This document shows, piece by piece, positions 1 to 8,909 of a DNA stretch of 64,000 nucleotides. Position 1 is the stretch's first letter. Each line of letters starts with the position of its first letter. The notes beneath the pieces are model-generated. The model ran no database searches. It was not told the origin of the DNA and was given only the letters and a program-made list of their open reading frames with translations. This DNA is from an uncultured Acidobacteriia bacterium. GTDB lineage: Bacteria; Acidobacteriota; Terriglobia; Bryobacterales; Bryobacteraceae. The stretch covers positions 55,188 to 119,187 of the forward strand of contig CAIQWJ010000069.1 in NCBI GenBank assembly GCA_903875575.1, given 5' to 3'. The position numbers were made by a program, and so were the translations under genes.

Positions 1-472
1 CCTCGACTATGCGAACGGTCTGTCTTACAACGGGTTCAATATTCCCGGGCTCGACGTGCGCAAGGTGAAGACCGAGATCGAGTTGCAGAGCAACCAAAGT
101 TTTGCCATTGCCGGGTTGCTGGACAATCGGGTGACGGAGAACCTGAGCAAGATACCGGGCATTGGCGATATCCCATTGCTTGGGAAACTCTTCCGCTCGC
201 GGTCCGTCAACAAGACGAATTCCGAACTCATGGTGGTGGTAACGCCGGAACTCGTTCAGCCGATGGCCTCGGACGCACGGGCCATGGAGATGCCGAGGCC
301 ATTTATTCCGGGAGCGCCGACGACGCTGCCGACGAGCAATTCGGAGGACCCCAGGCCCCTGCCTGTTGTGACGCAGTTGCCGTTTGAGCCGACAACCCCG
401 AAGACAGAGATTGCGCCGGGAGCGCCTGGAGCCGCGATTCCTGCGGGCGATTCTTTCAGGGTACCCAAATGA
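1..472 (+). CDS. cpaC: Type II/III secretin, C-terminal fragment (CpaC/RcpA-like pilus secretin)
   Basis: Partial gene cut by the left edge; the open frame runs from base 2 and gives about 156 visible residues. The fragment carries the typical end of the secretin domain: a stretch with KIPGIGDIPLLGKLFRS, then TNSELMVVVTPELV, followed by a proline-rich tail of about 65 residues. Secretins form the gated outer-membrane ring through which pilin or secreted protein passes. The stop overlaps the start of the next gene by four bases (ATGA), so the two are translationally coupled, and the following cpaE-cpaF-tadB-tadC-cpaA order identifies it as the Tad/Flp pilus secretin rather than a general type II secretin. 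The N-terminal BON and N-domains lie outside the window. Confidence 0.9.
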   Translation, partial: LDYANGLSYNGFNIPGLDVRKVKTEIELQSNQSFAIAGLLDNRVTENLSKIPGIGDIPLLGKLFRSRSVNKTNSELMVVVTPELVQPMASDARAMEMPRPFIPGAPTTLPTSNSEDPRPLPVVTQLPFEPTTPKTEIAPGAPGAAIPAGDSFRVPK

Positions 473-1689
473 GCCTGGTGTTGGAGACGATTCCGGAAGC
501 GGAAGCCCGGGCGACGATCAGCGTGGCCGTTGCAATCGCGGATCCCGAACTGCGGAGTCGCGTGGTCGCGACACTGGGAAACTCGCCCGCGTCCCTGACC
601 TGCGAAAACTGTCAGACGGGCACGCTCGAAGAATTGCTCACGGGTCTGGAGCGTTTGCGTCCGGAGATTCTTCTGCTGGGTCTCTCCGGCCTGCCAGACG
701 ATGCAGCGGTTGTGCTTTCCGGCATCGAGAACCTCAAACCAGCCCCTCGCGTCATAGCGGTGAATGAAACCGCAGAGCCGGAACTCATACTCCGGGCTAT
801 GCGCGCGGGTGCTGTGGAATTTGTCTACCCACCGTTTGAAACCCACCTGAATGATGCTCTTTGCCGGGTCGTTGCCGAGCAAAACCGACTGGCTCAGCCC
901 GAGAGCGAAACAGGAGCTGCTATCGGTTTCGTGTCGGCGAAAGGTGGTTGCGGTGCCACGACGATCGCCTGCCACGCTTCGAGCTACTTAAACAGAGAAA
1001 AAAAGGCCGTTCTCCTCGCTGACCTCGACACCTCGTCCGGCATGGCCGGGCAGTTAATGAGATGCTCCGCCGGCTACAGCATGGAAGATGCCGTGCAGCA
1101 TATGCACAGAATGGACCTCAAGCTGTGGAAGGCGCTGGTCTCGAATTCTCCTTCGGGCGTGGATGTGATGCCGTCCGCCGCCGATTCGCCGAACCGGGAT
1201 TCCGTGTCGTCCGGCTTTCATCGCCTGATGCGGTTTTGGCGCACGCAGTACGAATTTACGATTGTGGATCTTGGTCATGGGCTTTCGGCCTCCCTGCTGG
1301 GCGCGCTGGAATCGTTGGACGGAGTGGTGCTCGTTTCCACCAACGAGGTGCCTGCTTTGCGGCAGGCGCGGCAGATCATTCAGTCTCTGGTGCGGCGGAA
1401 TTTCCCGGTGGACTATCTGAAGCTGGTAGTAAATCGCATGCCCAGGCGGGCCGAAATTCAGTCGGCGGAACTCGAAAAAGTGATGGGGCATCCGATCTAC
1501 GCCGTTCTGCCGAACGACTATCGAACGCTGAACGAAGCGTATTCGAAATCCCGACTCGCCGGTTTCGATACCGTCTTCGGCGCTGCCCTGTCGGAATTTG
1601 CGGCAAGAATGGCTGGCCTTGAACCTCCGGCGAAGAAAGCGCGCGGGAGTTTCTGGTTTGGCAAAGAAAGCCCAGGAAAAGACGGTTAA
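469..1689 (+). CDS. cpaE: CpaE/TadZ-like pilus localisation ATPase (ParA/MinD family)
   Basis: This 406-residue protein is expected to position the Tad pilus machinery at the inner membrane. Residues about 15-140 form a receiver-like domain that appears degenerate: where a response regulator has its phosphorylated aspartate, the strand reads ILLLGLSG. It is followed by a MinD/ParA ATPase domain with the deviant Walker A motif KGGCGATT at residues 158-165, then LLADLDTSSG and a switch strand TIVDLGHGLS. The start overlaps the secretin stop by four bases and the stop lies two bases before cpaF. The pseudo-receiver plus ATPase layout is the usual one for CpaE/TadZ. Confidence 0.9.
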   Translation: MSLVLETIPEAEARATISVAVAIADPELRSRVVATLGNSPASLTCENCQTGTLEELLTGLERLRPEILLLGLSGLPDDAAVVLSGIENLKPAPRVIAVNETAEPELILRAMRAGAVEFVYPPFETHLNDALCRVVAEQNRLAQPESETGAAIGFVSAKGGCGATTIACHASSYLNREKKAVLLADLDTSSGMAGQLMRCSAGYSMEDAVQHMHRMDLKLWKALVSNSPSGVDVMPSAADSPNRDSVSSGFHRLMRFWRTQYEFTIVDLGHGLSASLLGALESLDGVVLVSTNEVPALRQARQIIQSLVRRNFPVDYLKLVVNRMPRRAEIQSAELEKVMGHPIYAVLPNDYRTLNEAYSKSRLAGFDTVFGAALSEFAARMAGLEPPAKKARGSFWFGKESPGKDG

Positions 1690-1691
1690 AT

Positions 1692-3080
1692 ATGGCGACG
1701 CTTCAGTACTCTCCTCCGCAAATGGCATTCCCGCCCGGTGGCGGCTCCGGCCAGCGCTCCACAGAGAATGGCTGGCTTAACCGGTTGATGCATCCTGCCG
1801 CCAACGGCGCTGCCTTTCAGGACCTGAAGTTCTCGTTGCACCGAAAACTGCTTGGTCGCGTTCATCTGGAAGCTGTTCTCGCGCTGCCGGACGATCGGGT
1901 TCGCGCAGAGATTCGTCTGGCCCTCGCACGTTTGCTCGATGAGGAACAGGCTCCGCTCAACGGGATCGAGCAGCAGCGAATCCTCGACGAAGTACTCGAC
2001 GAAGTTTTTGGCCTCGGTCCTCTGGAACCTTTGCTTCAGGATCCAACCATATCCGATATCCTGGTGACCACGCCAAAGCTGGTGTACGTGGAGCGGCACG
2101 GCCAGTTACATCGGACGCCCGTGGAGTTTAAGGATTCCGCTCACCTGATCCGGATCATCGAAAAGATCGTGAGCCGGGTCGGACGCCGCATCGACGAATC
2201 TTCCCCCATGGTGGATGCACGACTGCCGGACGGTTCGCGCGTGAATGCCGTAATTCCTCCGGTGGCAGTGGACGGCCCCATGTTGTCGATCCGCCGTTTT
2301 GGCAGGGTCCCGCTGCAATGCGCCGATCTGGTCCGCAGCCTGACCTGGACCGAGGAGATGGGCGAACTGCTGCGGGCCTGTGTGATCGCGCGCATGAATA
2401 TCGTCGTATCCGGGGGTACGGGGTCGGGAAAAACCACCATCCTGAACGTGCTTTCGTCCTTCATTCCCGAGAACGAACGGATTGTCACCATTGAGGATGC
2501 GGCCGAACTGCGGCTACAGCAGACGCACACGGCCCGCCTCGAAACCCGCCCCGCCAACATCGAGGGACATGGTGCCATCCATATCCGGCAACTCGTGATC
2601 AACGCACTCCGTATGAGGCCCGACCGCATCATCGTCGGCGAAGTACGCGGCGAAGAGGCGCTAGACATGCTGCAGGCGATGAATACCGGTCACGATGGCT
2701 CGCTCACCACGATTCACTCCAACAATCCGCGCGACGGGCTGTCGCGCCTCGAAGTGATGATGGGCATGGCGAACGCCAGCCTGAGCGAACACTCGATCCG
2801 GCAGCAGATCACGTCCGCCGTGGATCTGTTCGTCCACGTGGCGCGTTTCAGCGACGGTACCCGACGCGTCACGCATATCACCGAATGCCTGGGCGTCCAG
2901 GCCGATGCCATCGAGACCCAGGACATTTTTCTGTTCGAGCGAAAGGGTATCCTTGCGAGCGGGCAGGTGACGGGGCAGTTCCGGGCAACCGGAATCCGCC
3001 CAAAGTTCCATGAAACGCTGAGAACCGCGGGCTTCGCTCTGCCGGATTCGCTTTATCGGACCGTGGTCAATATCGGATAA
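1692..3080 (+). CDS. cpaF: CpaF/TadA family pilus assembly and secretion ATPase
   Basis: A 462-residue hexameric secretion ATPase that powers assembly of Flp pilin. The N-terminal 100 residues are a variable helical region. The ATPase domain carries Walker A SGGTGSGKTT at about residue 240, a VTIEDAAELR Asp box, and Walker B RIIVGEVRGEEALDML at about residue 312, followed by GHDGSLTTIHSN with the family His box. The length is normal for CpaF. It begins two bases after cpaE and is followed 12 bases later by tadB. As expected for a bidirectional Tad motor, no separate retraction ATPase is present. Confidence 0.95.
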   Translation: MATLQYSPPQMAFPPGGGSGQRSTENGWLNRLMHPAANGAAFQDLKFSLHRKLLGRVHLEAVLALPDDRVRAEIRLALARLLDEEQAPLNGIEQQRILDEVLDEVFGLGPLEPLLQDPTISDILVTTPKLVYVERHGQLHRTPVEFKDSAHLIRIIEKIVSRVGRRIDESSPMVDARLPDGSRVNAVIPPVAVDGPMLSIRRFGRVPLQCADLVRSLTWTEEMGELLRACVIARMNIVVSGGTGSGKTTILNVLSSFIPENERIVTIEDAAELRLQQTHTARLETRPANIEGHGAIHIRQLVINALRMRPDRIIVGEVRGEEALDMLQAMNTGHDGSLTTIHSNNPRDGLSRLEVMMGMANASLSEHSIRQQITSAVDLFVHVARFSDGTRRVTHITECLGVQADAIETQDIFLFERKGILASGQVTGQFRATGIRPKFHETLRTAGFALPDSLYRTVVNIG

Positions 3081-3092
3081 CGGAACGCGCCT

Positions 3093-4031
3093 ATGTTGCT
3101 CTGGCTTGTCGCATTTACGCTCTTCCTTTCGATCTTCGGGTCCGCCGCGCTGCTGTGGTGGCGTCTTTCCCAGGAGAAGCGGATCGAAGAGCTCGCCAAA
3201 GAAATCGCTCCGGATACCGGGCAAATCGGCACGCCGCCTGTGGTGCTGGTGGAGCCGCGTGTGGCGAAGAGTTCCGTCGCTCAATGGTTCTCTTCGGCCG
3301 TTCCCTCTAATGGCGAAAAGCAGGGCTGGAGTCAGGGAGGATTGTTCCTCCTCACCGCTGGCATGGCCGCGGCCGGAATCATGCTGGGCATTCGTCTCAT
3401 GGCTGTGATTGGGATTTCCGGGCCGTTTCTGGCGGGTGGAATTTTCGCCGTTGTCCCTTGGCTCCTGCGCTCCAAGCGGATCAAGAAGCGGCTCGCTTTG
3501 TTTGAACTCCAGTTTCCGGACGCGCTCGATTTTCTGTCGCGGTCCATGCGCGCCGGCAACGCCTTTTCCGTCAGCGTGGAACTCCTTGCGTCGGAGACCG
3601 TGGAGCCGTTGAAATCCGAGATCGTCCGGGTGACGCATGAAATGGCACTCGGAGCCTCCATCGAAGATTCGCTCAATGGTTTCGCGCTGCGCGTTCCACT
3701 CGTGGAAATCCGCTTCTTTGTTTCAGCCGTGCTGCTGCAGCGCGAGACTGGTGGCAACCTGAGCGAGATCCTGGGCAGGCTGGCGATCTCCGTTCGGGAA
3801 CGTTTGCGGCTCCGCGGACAGGTAAGCGCGGCAAGCGGCCAGGGAAGACTGACGGCGATTGTACTCACCGTTCTGCCCATCGCCACCCTGCTCATGCTCA
3901 ATCTGCTTTCCCCGGACTACATCGGCAGCCTCACAAAGGACCCTATCGGCCGGAACCTGCTCGCCGGAGCCGCCTTCTCGCAATTGCTCGGCTATGTCTG
4001 TATGAAGAAGATCGTCGATATTGAGGTTTAA
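3093..4031 (+). CDS. tadB: TadB-like inner-membrane platform protein (type II secretion F domain)
   Basis: A 312-residue integral membrane protein. It has an N-terminal membrane segment (about residues 1-20), a cytosolic linker, two membrane segments around residues 88-130, a cytosolic T2SSF domain with LQFPDALDFLSRSMRAGNAF and the ETGGNLSEILGRLA motif, and a C-terminal membrane pair. TadB and TadC together form the platform that the CpaF motor turns to extract pilin from the membrane. The gene sits directly between cpaF and tadC with 3-12 base gaps. The naming rests on position and domain content; TadB and TadC are paralogous. Confidence 0.9.
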   Translation: MLLWLVAFTLFLSIFGSAALLWWRLSQEKRIEELAKEIAPDTGQIGTPPVVLVEPRVAKSSVAQWFSSAVPSNGEKQGWSQGGLFLLTAGMAAAGIMLGIRLMAVIGISGPFLAGGIFAVVPWLLRSKRIKKRLALFELQFPDALDFLSRSMRAGNAFSVSVELLASETVEPLKSEIVRVTHEMALGASIEDSLNGFALRVPLVEIRFFVSAVLLQRETGGNLSEILGRLAISVRERLRLRGQVSAASGQGRLTAIVLTVLPIATLLMLNLLSPDYIGSLTKDPIGRNLLAGAAFSQLLGYVCMKKIVDIEV

Positions 4032-4034
4032 TCC

Positions 4035-4967
4035 ATGACATTTCTGTTACCTGCCCTTCTTTTCGTGTTCGTGGCCGGCCTGATCATGGTCTTCGGCTAC
4101 CGGCGGTACGTCGTCGCGGGGCGAACGTACGAGAGCCTGGATGCTTCGCCGGAACAAGGACGCACCGGCTCTGAACCGGATAGCCGCGATGGCTCTGGCG
4201 TCGTCAGGCTTGCCCGGTTCGTCTCGGGAAAAATTCCGGTGCCGGCCCAGACGGCCGACGAATTGCGTCTGAAACTACTGACCGCAGGTTATCGGGACCC
4301 GAGTGCTGTCGCCGTGCTTTACGGCTTGAAAGTGATCAGCATGGCGACCGTCACGTCTATCCTTGTCGCGATCGAGTGGAACTCGGATGGGGCGCCCGCA
4401 ATGAGAGGGATGGGTGTCCTTGTCGGCGTCGTGGCGGGTTTCCGACTGCCTGATTACGTTCTGGCTCGCAGGATCACGCTCCGACGCAAGCAATTGCGCA
4501 GGTCACTGCCTGATGCTCTGGATCTGATCATTGTCTGCACCGAAGCGGGCCTCACCATCGAGCGCTCCATTCGTGTGGTCTCCTCCCAACTGTTCGCGCT
4601 CCATCGCGAGCTTTGTGAAGAACTGAATCTCTTGACGGCGGAGGTTGGCGCGGGACTACGGCGCAAGGAAGCACTGGAAAACCTTGCCATCCGGACTCAG
4701 GAGCCGGAGGTGAAGAAGCTGGTCGGCGTCCTGACCCAGGCGGACCGGTTCGGAACCAGCGTGGGCGAGGCCCTCCGCGCGCATGCCGATCATATGCGCA
4801 CGCGGCGGCGTCAGCTTGCTGAAGAAAAAGCTTCGAAGGTCAGCGTGAAAATGATCTTCCCGATCTTCTTCTTCATCATGCCCTGCATGATGCTGGTGAC
4901 GGTTGGTCCCGCGGCGCTGATCATCATGAAACAACTTATACCGGCCCTGGGGACCCGGCACCAGTGA
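4035..4967 (+). CDS. tadC: TadC-like inner-membrane platform protein (type II secretion F domain)
   Basis: A 310-residue paralogue of the preceding gene. It has an N-terminal membrane segment, two central membrane segments around residues 95-130, then the cytosolic T2SSF domain with LRRSLPDALDLIIVCTEAGL and TQADRFGTSVGEALR, and a final hydrophobic hairpin (IFFFIMPCMMLVTVGPAAL). It starts three bases after tadB and is probably cotranscribed with it. Together with TadB it should form the heteromeric platform of the Tad pilus. The next gene, the prepilin peptidase, follows after 31 bases. Confidence 0.9.
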   Translation: MTFLLPALLFVFVAGLIMVFGYRRYVVAGRTYESLDASPEQGRTGSEPDSRDGSGVVRLARFVSGKIPVPAQTADELRLKLLTAGYRDPSAVAVLYGLKVISMATVTSILVAIEWNSDGAPAMRGMGVLVGVVAGFRLPDYVLARRITLRRKQLRRSLPDALDLIIVCTEAGLTIERSIRVVSSQLFALHRELCEELNLLTAEVGAGLRRKEALENLAIRTQEPEVKKLVGVLTQADRFGTSVGEALRAHADHMRTRRRQLAEEKASKVSVKMIFPIFFFIMPCMMLVTVGPAALIIMKQLIPALGTRHQ

Positions 4968-4998
4968 TCCCACCACAGCTAACCCGGAGTCTCCCTTC

Positions 4999-5532
4999 AT
5001 GATTCACTACTCTCCCAATCACATTGCCGTTGCCGCACTTGTATTAGCCGCAGCGGTGACCGACTACCGGTCGCGACGCATCCCAAACTGGCTCACACTT
5101 TCCGGTTTCTGCGCCGGACTCCTGCTGCATGGGATGTCAGGGGGCCTTGCGGGCGCAGGAACTTCACTTCTGGGCGCGGCACTGGCCTTCGCCATCTATT
5201 TGGTGCTCTATGCTTTGCGCGCCATGGGGGCGGGAGACGTAAAGCTGATGGCGGCTCTCGGCGCACTCGTAGGGCCGGGCGACTGGATGGTTGTGTTTAT
5301 CGCGGCGGCACTTGCCGGAGGCCTGCTGGCCTGCTGCATGATGGTCTGGAAAGGCCGCGTCTATGAGACTCTCTGGAACACCTGGTTCATCGTTAACGAA
5401 CTGGTTCGGTTTCGTGCACCCTATGTCCGGCGCGTAGACCTCGATGTTAAGGCCCCGGAGGCCCTGAATATGCCGTACGGGGTGGCCATCGCAGTCGGCA
5501 CGCTGGCCTGTCTTTTCACAGCCCGAATCTGA
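4999..5532 (+). CDS. cpaA: Prepilin peptidase, A24 family (CpaA/TadV)
   Basis: A 177-residue polytopic membrane protease that would cleave the leader of Flp prepilins. The two catalytic aspartates of the A24 family are visible: D22 in VTDYRSRRIPN and D80 in the GxGD-type motif MGAGDVKLM. The short form, lacking the N-terminal methyltransferase domain of PilD, is the one normally found in tad loci. The Flp pilin itself is not in this part of the operon and may lie upstream of the window. The 3' end converges on the sigma-54 activator gene with only 11 bases between them and no visible terminator. Confidence 0.9.
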   Translation: MIHYSPNHIAVAALVLAAAVTDYRSRRIPNWLTLSGFCAGLLLHGMSGGLAGAGTSLLGAALAFAIYLVLYALRAMGAGDVKLMAALGALVGPGDWMVVFIAAALAGGLLACCMMVWKGRVYETLWNTWFIVNELVRFRAPYVRRVDLDVKAPEALNMPYGVAIAVGTLACLFTARI

Positions 5533-5543
5533 GAGGCTGGCCG

Positions 5544-6890
5544 TTACTTACCCCGCGCCAGACCCAGCGCGCGAATGCGTTTGTGCAAATTCGTCCGCTC
5601 CATCCCGAGCGCCCGTGCAGCACTCGAAACATTCCAGCCGGCGTCTTCGAGCGCTCGCAGCACGTGATCGCGCTCGGCGGATTCCCGCGCTTCCTGCACG
5701 CTCGATCTTCCACCCGTCTCGCGCTGCAGTTTGAGTTCCAGAGGAATCGCCGCCGTAGTCAGCGTGTCGCCGGGCGAGAGAATCGCCATCCGCTCCACCG
5801 CGTTACGTAGTTCGCGCGCGTTGCCCGGCCATTTGTATTCCAGAAACGCGTCCCAGATTTCAGGATCGAACGCCCGCTTGCGAAAGCCATTACGCACGCA
5901 GAAGTCTTCCAGGAAATACTCGGCCATCGGACGAATATCCTGCGGCCGCTCGCGCAGCGCCGGCACCCGGATGGGCACCACACTCACGCGATAGTAGAGA
6001 TCTTCACGAAACTTTTCCTGCGCCACCATCGCGGTCAGATCGCGGTTCGTAGCCGCCAGCACACGCACCGAAACCCGGATCGTCTGTTCGCCGCCCACAC
6101 GGTGGAACTCGCCCTCCTGAAGAACACGCAACAGCTTAGCTTGCGAATTCGCGTGGAGATCGCCGATTTCATCGAGAAACAGCGTACCGTTATCGGCCAG
6201 TTCGAACTTTCCGCGGCGCATGGCAGTGGCCCCGGTGAACGACCCCTTCTCATGCCCAAAGAGCTCGCTCTCAATCAATTCGCCAGGAATCGCCGCGCAG
6301 TTCACCTTCACGAACGGCCCGGAGGCAAAAGGACTGTTGGCGTGGATGTGCGCCGCCAGGAGTTCCTTTCCCGTCCCGGATTCACCCACCAGGAGAACCC
6401 GCGCGTCCGAACGCGCCGCCATCGTGGCCTGTTCGAGCGCCCGCTCAAACGCCGGACTGGATCCAATCATGCGCGTGCCCGGCCCCACTGCTTCCTTGAG
6501 ACGCTTGTTTTCCTGTTTCAGCGTGCCCTGATCGAGCGCATTTTTCACGGCAACCAGCACGCGATCACGCCCGAGCGGCTTCTCCAGAAAGTCGAAAGCG
6601 CCGGCTCGGGTAGCTTCCACCGCGTCCGCAATCGTCGCATGGCCGGAGATCATGATGACCGGCGCGGTGATTTCAGCGGCCTGCAGTTCGCGCAGCAAAT
6701 CAATACCGCTGGCATCCGGCAGGCGGACGTCCAACATGTAGAGATCCATGCGGGCACGCTCCGGGAAGGCCCGCATTTCCGCAGCGGAATGCACCGCGTT
6801 CACCTGATAACCCTCGCGCTCCAGAATCATGCGCAGCGAGCGGCCAATATTCTCTTCGTCGTCAACGACCAGAATTCGTCGCGATGCCAT
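5544..6890 (-). CDS. NtrX/NtrC-type sigma-54-dependent response regulator
   Basis: A 448-residue regulator. The receiver domain (about residues 1-120) has acidic pocket DDEE and phospho-acceptor D54 in MLDVRLPD. The AAA+ domain has Walker A GESGTGKE at 169-176 and the sigma-54 contact loop GSFTGA at 216-221, a serine variant of GAFTGA. A Fis-type helix-turn-helix lies at the C terminus (SSAARALGMERTNLHKRI). A longer frame opens 24 codons upstream, but the ATG at 6890 is preceded by GGGGGAAG at good spacing and starts directly at the receiver fold, so it was chosen. It overlaps the kinase gene by 29 bases, and the pair is a two-component system of the NtrY-NtrX class. Confidence 0.93.
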   Translation of the reverse strand: MASRRILVVDDEENIGRSLRMILEREGYQVNAVHSAAEMRAFPERARMDLYMLDVRLPDASGIDLLRELQAAEITAPVIMISGHATIADAVEATRAGAFDFLEKPLGRDRVLVAVKNALDQGTLKQENKRLKEAVGPGTRMIGSSPAFERALEQATMAARSDARVLLVGESGTGKELLAAHIHANSPFASGPFVKVNCAAIPGELIESELFGHEKGSFTGATAMRRGKFELADNGTLFLDEIGDLHANSQAKLLRVLQEGEFHRVGGEQTIRVSVRVLAATNRDLTAMVAQEKFREDLYYRVSVVPIRVPALRERPQDIRPMAEYFLEDFCVRNGFRKRAFDPEIWDAFLEYKWPGNARELRNAVERMAILSPGDTLTTAAIPLELKLQRETGGRSSVQEARESAERDHVLRALEDAGWNVSSAARALGMERTNLHKRIRALGLARGK

Positions 6891-8280
6891 CGTCTTCCCC
6901 CGTCCCAGCCGTTTCCGCAGGCAAGAGCACGCGGAAACCGGCACCACCCAGCTCGCCGGCAATCAGCAGAATATCGCCGCCCGAAAGCAGGGCGCTCTTA
7001 CGCGCAATGGAGAGGCCCAGCCCCATGCCGCGCTTCTTGAAAGAAATAGTCGGCTGGAAGAGCGACTTGCGGGCCAGTTCGCTCAGGCCGGGGCCGGAAT
7101 CGTGCACTTCGATGGCGATGCGATCTTCCACGCGGGCTACCTTTGCCAGAATGCGCCCACCCTGCCCGGCGGCCTCCGCCGCATTTTCCAACAGATTGAC
7201 CAAAATGCCCTTGACCAGATCCTGATCGGCCACCGCGCTGGGCGTATTCGCAGCCGCCTCCACCAGATAGCCGACCTCGGGATGCGCCGTCTTCAGAAAC
7301 GCGATGCGCTCCTCCACAATCGACGCGATATCGAGCGGTTCGGGGCATACGGGCGGCTCGGACGAAAACTCCGAAAAGGCACGGATTCGCCGTTCCAGTG
7401 ACTCGATTTCGTCCACGACAATCGACGCGGCCTGTTCCAGAAATGCGCGTCGCCCGGTGCTATCCACCTCGGTCTCACGCGCCACCATTTCTTCCACTGT
7501 CAGGCGGATGGGCGTCAGCGAGTTCTTGACCTCATGCGCCATCTTTCGCGCCAGAACCTGCCAACTCGCGAGCTGCGTCAGGTAGACCAGCCGGTCGCGA
7601 CTCTGTTCCAATTCCGTAGCAGTGCGGTTGAAGGCCTGGGTAGCCAGGCCGATTTCATCGTCCCGGTCCGTAGGGACCCGGATTCGAAAATCGCCCCCGG
7701 CCAATCCCCGAAGCGCTTCGGTGAGGTTCAAAATCGGCCGGCTGAAACGCGTGGCAACCAGCCAAACCAGTGCCAGCGCGACCAGCCAGATCAGCGCGAC
7801 CAAAAGACCCCACGTCAGAAAATATCCCCGGCGAAGGTCCAGCGACACCGTGACGCGCGCGTCGCGGTATTCGCGGGAAAGATCGTCCATCCGCAGACCG
7901 AGCGGGCGTTCCCAGACGCGGACGGCCCCGGAATCGGACGGCGTGCCCCGAACCATATAGCGAAGTTGCGAACCGCCGTCGCCTGTGATGGCGAAACGCT
8001 CGTACTCGTTGCTGTCCCGGAATTCCCGTATCGGATCCGGCAGGCTGCCCGAATAGACCTGGGGCGGGACCCGTCCGGCCTGGGCATCTTCCCTCAAACG
8101 GGCGGACGCCTGCTCATAGTATTGGCGACCCGTTTTTTCCAGAGCGAGGGATGCCGTCGCCAGTTGGTTCACCGGCGCAAGACTGCGCTCAAACAGGTTG
8201 GTGGTGAGCCAGATAGTGGGCCCCAGCGGAACCAACGTCGCACCGATAAAGACAAGAGCCAGTCGGGTCCGGAGCGTCAC
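6862..8280 (-). CDS. NtrY-like membrane sensor histidine kinase
   Basis: A 472-residue membrane kinase. Segments: membrane helix about 8-28, periplasmic sensor about 30-150, second membrane helix about 153-176, HAMP domain about 177-230, HisKA domain with phospho-acceptor H249 in KMAHEVKNSLTP, and a C-terminal HATPase domain with NLLENAAEA, DSGPGLS and GMGLGLSIARK. The order and the HEVKN box match NtrY-type kinases. No PAS domain is evident, which makes it shorter than classical NtrY. The start overlaps the DUF4390 stop by four bases. The signal it senses cannot be read from the sequence; the envelope genes next to it suggest an envelope-related input (inference). Confidence 0.92.
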   Translation of the reverse strand: MTLRTRLALVFIGATLVPLGPTIWLTTNLFERSLAPVNQLATASLALEKTGRQYYEQASARLREDAQAGRVPPQVYSGSLPDPIREFRDSNEYERFAITGDGGSQLRYMVRGTPSDSGAVRVWERPLGLRMDDLSREYRDARVTVSLDLRRGYFLTWGLLVALIWLVALALVWLVATRFSRPILNLTEALRGLAGGDFRIRVPTDRDDEIGLATQAFNRTATELEQSRDRLVYLTQLASWQVLARKMAHEVKNSLTPIRLTVEEMVARETEVDSTGRRAFLEQAASIVVDEIESLERRIRAFSEFSSEPPVCPEPLDIASIVEERIAFLKTAHPEVGYLVEAAANTPSAVADQDLVKGILVNLLENAAEAAGQGGRILAKVARVEDRIAIEVHDSGPGLSELARKSLFQPTISFKKRGMGLGLSIARKSALLSGGDILLIAGELGGAGFRVLLPAETAGTGEDDGIATNSGR

Positions 8281-8909
8281 CAGCGCACCCCCCTGCGAAT
8301 GTCCTCCAGACGCAGGGGACCGCTATCGAGAAGCCAGTGCGCCTGCTTCTCGCGGACGGGGCGGCTGAAGATGTCGACCAGCGCGGTGACCAGGCTGATG
8401 CCGGTTTCGCTGACCAGGCCGGTCTGATCTCGCGGATCTTCCACACGCAGGTCGAGTTGCAGGTAGAACGGCTTGCCGGAAGGCAGTTCGGAGCGATTGA
8501 TGGTGAGATTGTCGAAGCACCAGGCCTCCGCAGCAGGGCCATCGAGGTGGGAAACGGTGCGTTTCTGATCCGCATGGTCGGTGATTTTTGTCACCGAGAA
8601 GCGCTCCTGCCAGATGTCATAGCTGATGGCAAAACGGGCGGCGGTTCTCGCATCCGGCACCACATAGGTGGGGCTGCTGGAGACGGTCAACTGCGCAACA
8701 AACGCAATGGAGGCACCGTTTTTCAGCCGTTCGAGCGGTTTGCCGTTCAGAAACCGGAAGTTGGGGGCCGAAACATGCAGCATGTCACCCTCAAGACGCG
8801 GATTGAGACGACGTTCGTTAAATTCGATGGCATAGGCGGGATTCACCACCCCGGCCACAAGGGCCGCCAACGTCGCGCAAACCGCTATTTTGTGCCGGCT
8901 CGAAATCAA
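8277..8909 (-). CDS. DUF4390 domain secreted protein
   Basis: A 210-residue protein with a Sec signal peptide (residues about 1-28, ending NPAYA). The rest is a predicted beta-rich domain with the DUF4390 pattern: LEGDMLHVSAPNFRF, then LERLKNGASIAFVAQL, ISYDIWQERFSVTKI and a C-terminal REKQAHWLLDSGPLRLEDI. DUF4390 genes often precede ntrY, and here the stop overlaps the kinase start by four bases, so coupling is likely. Its molecular function is unknown. Export to the periplasm would place it where it could contact the kinase sensor domain (inference). Confidence 0.85.
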   Translation of the reverse strand: MISSRHKIAVCATLAALVAGVVNPAYAIEFNERRLNPRLEGDMLHVSAPNFRFLNGKPLERLKNGASIAFVAQLTVSSSPTYVVPDARTAARFAISYDIWQERFSVTKITDHADQKRTVSHLDGPAAEAWCFDNLTINRSELPSGKPFYLQLDLRVEDPRDQTGLVSETGISLVTALVDIFSRPVREKQAHWLLDSGPLRLEDIRRGVRW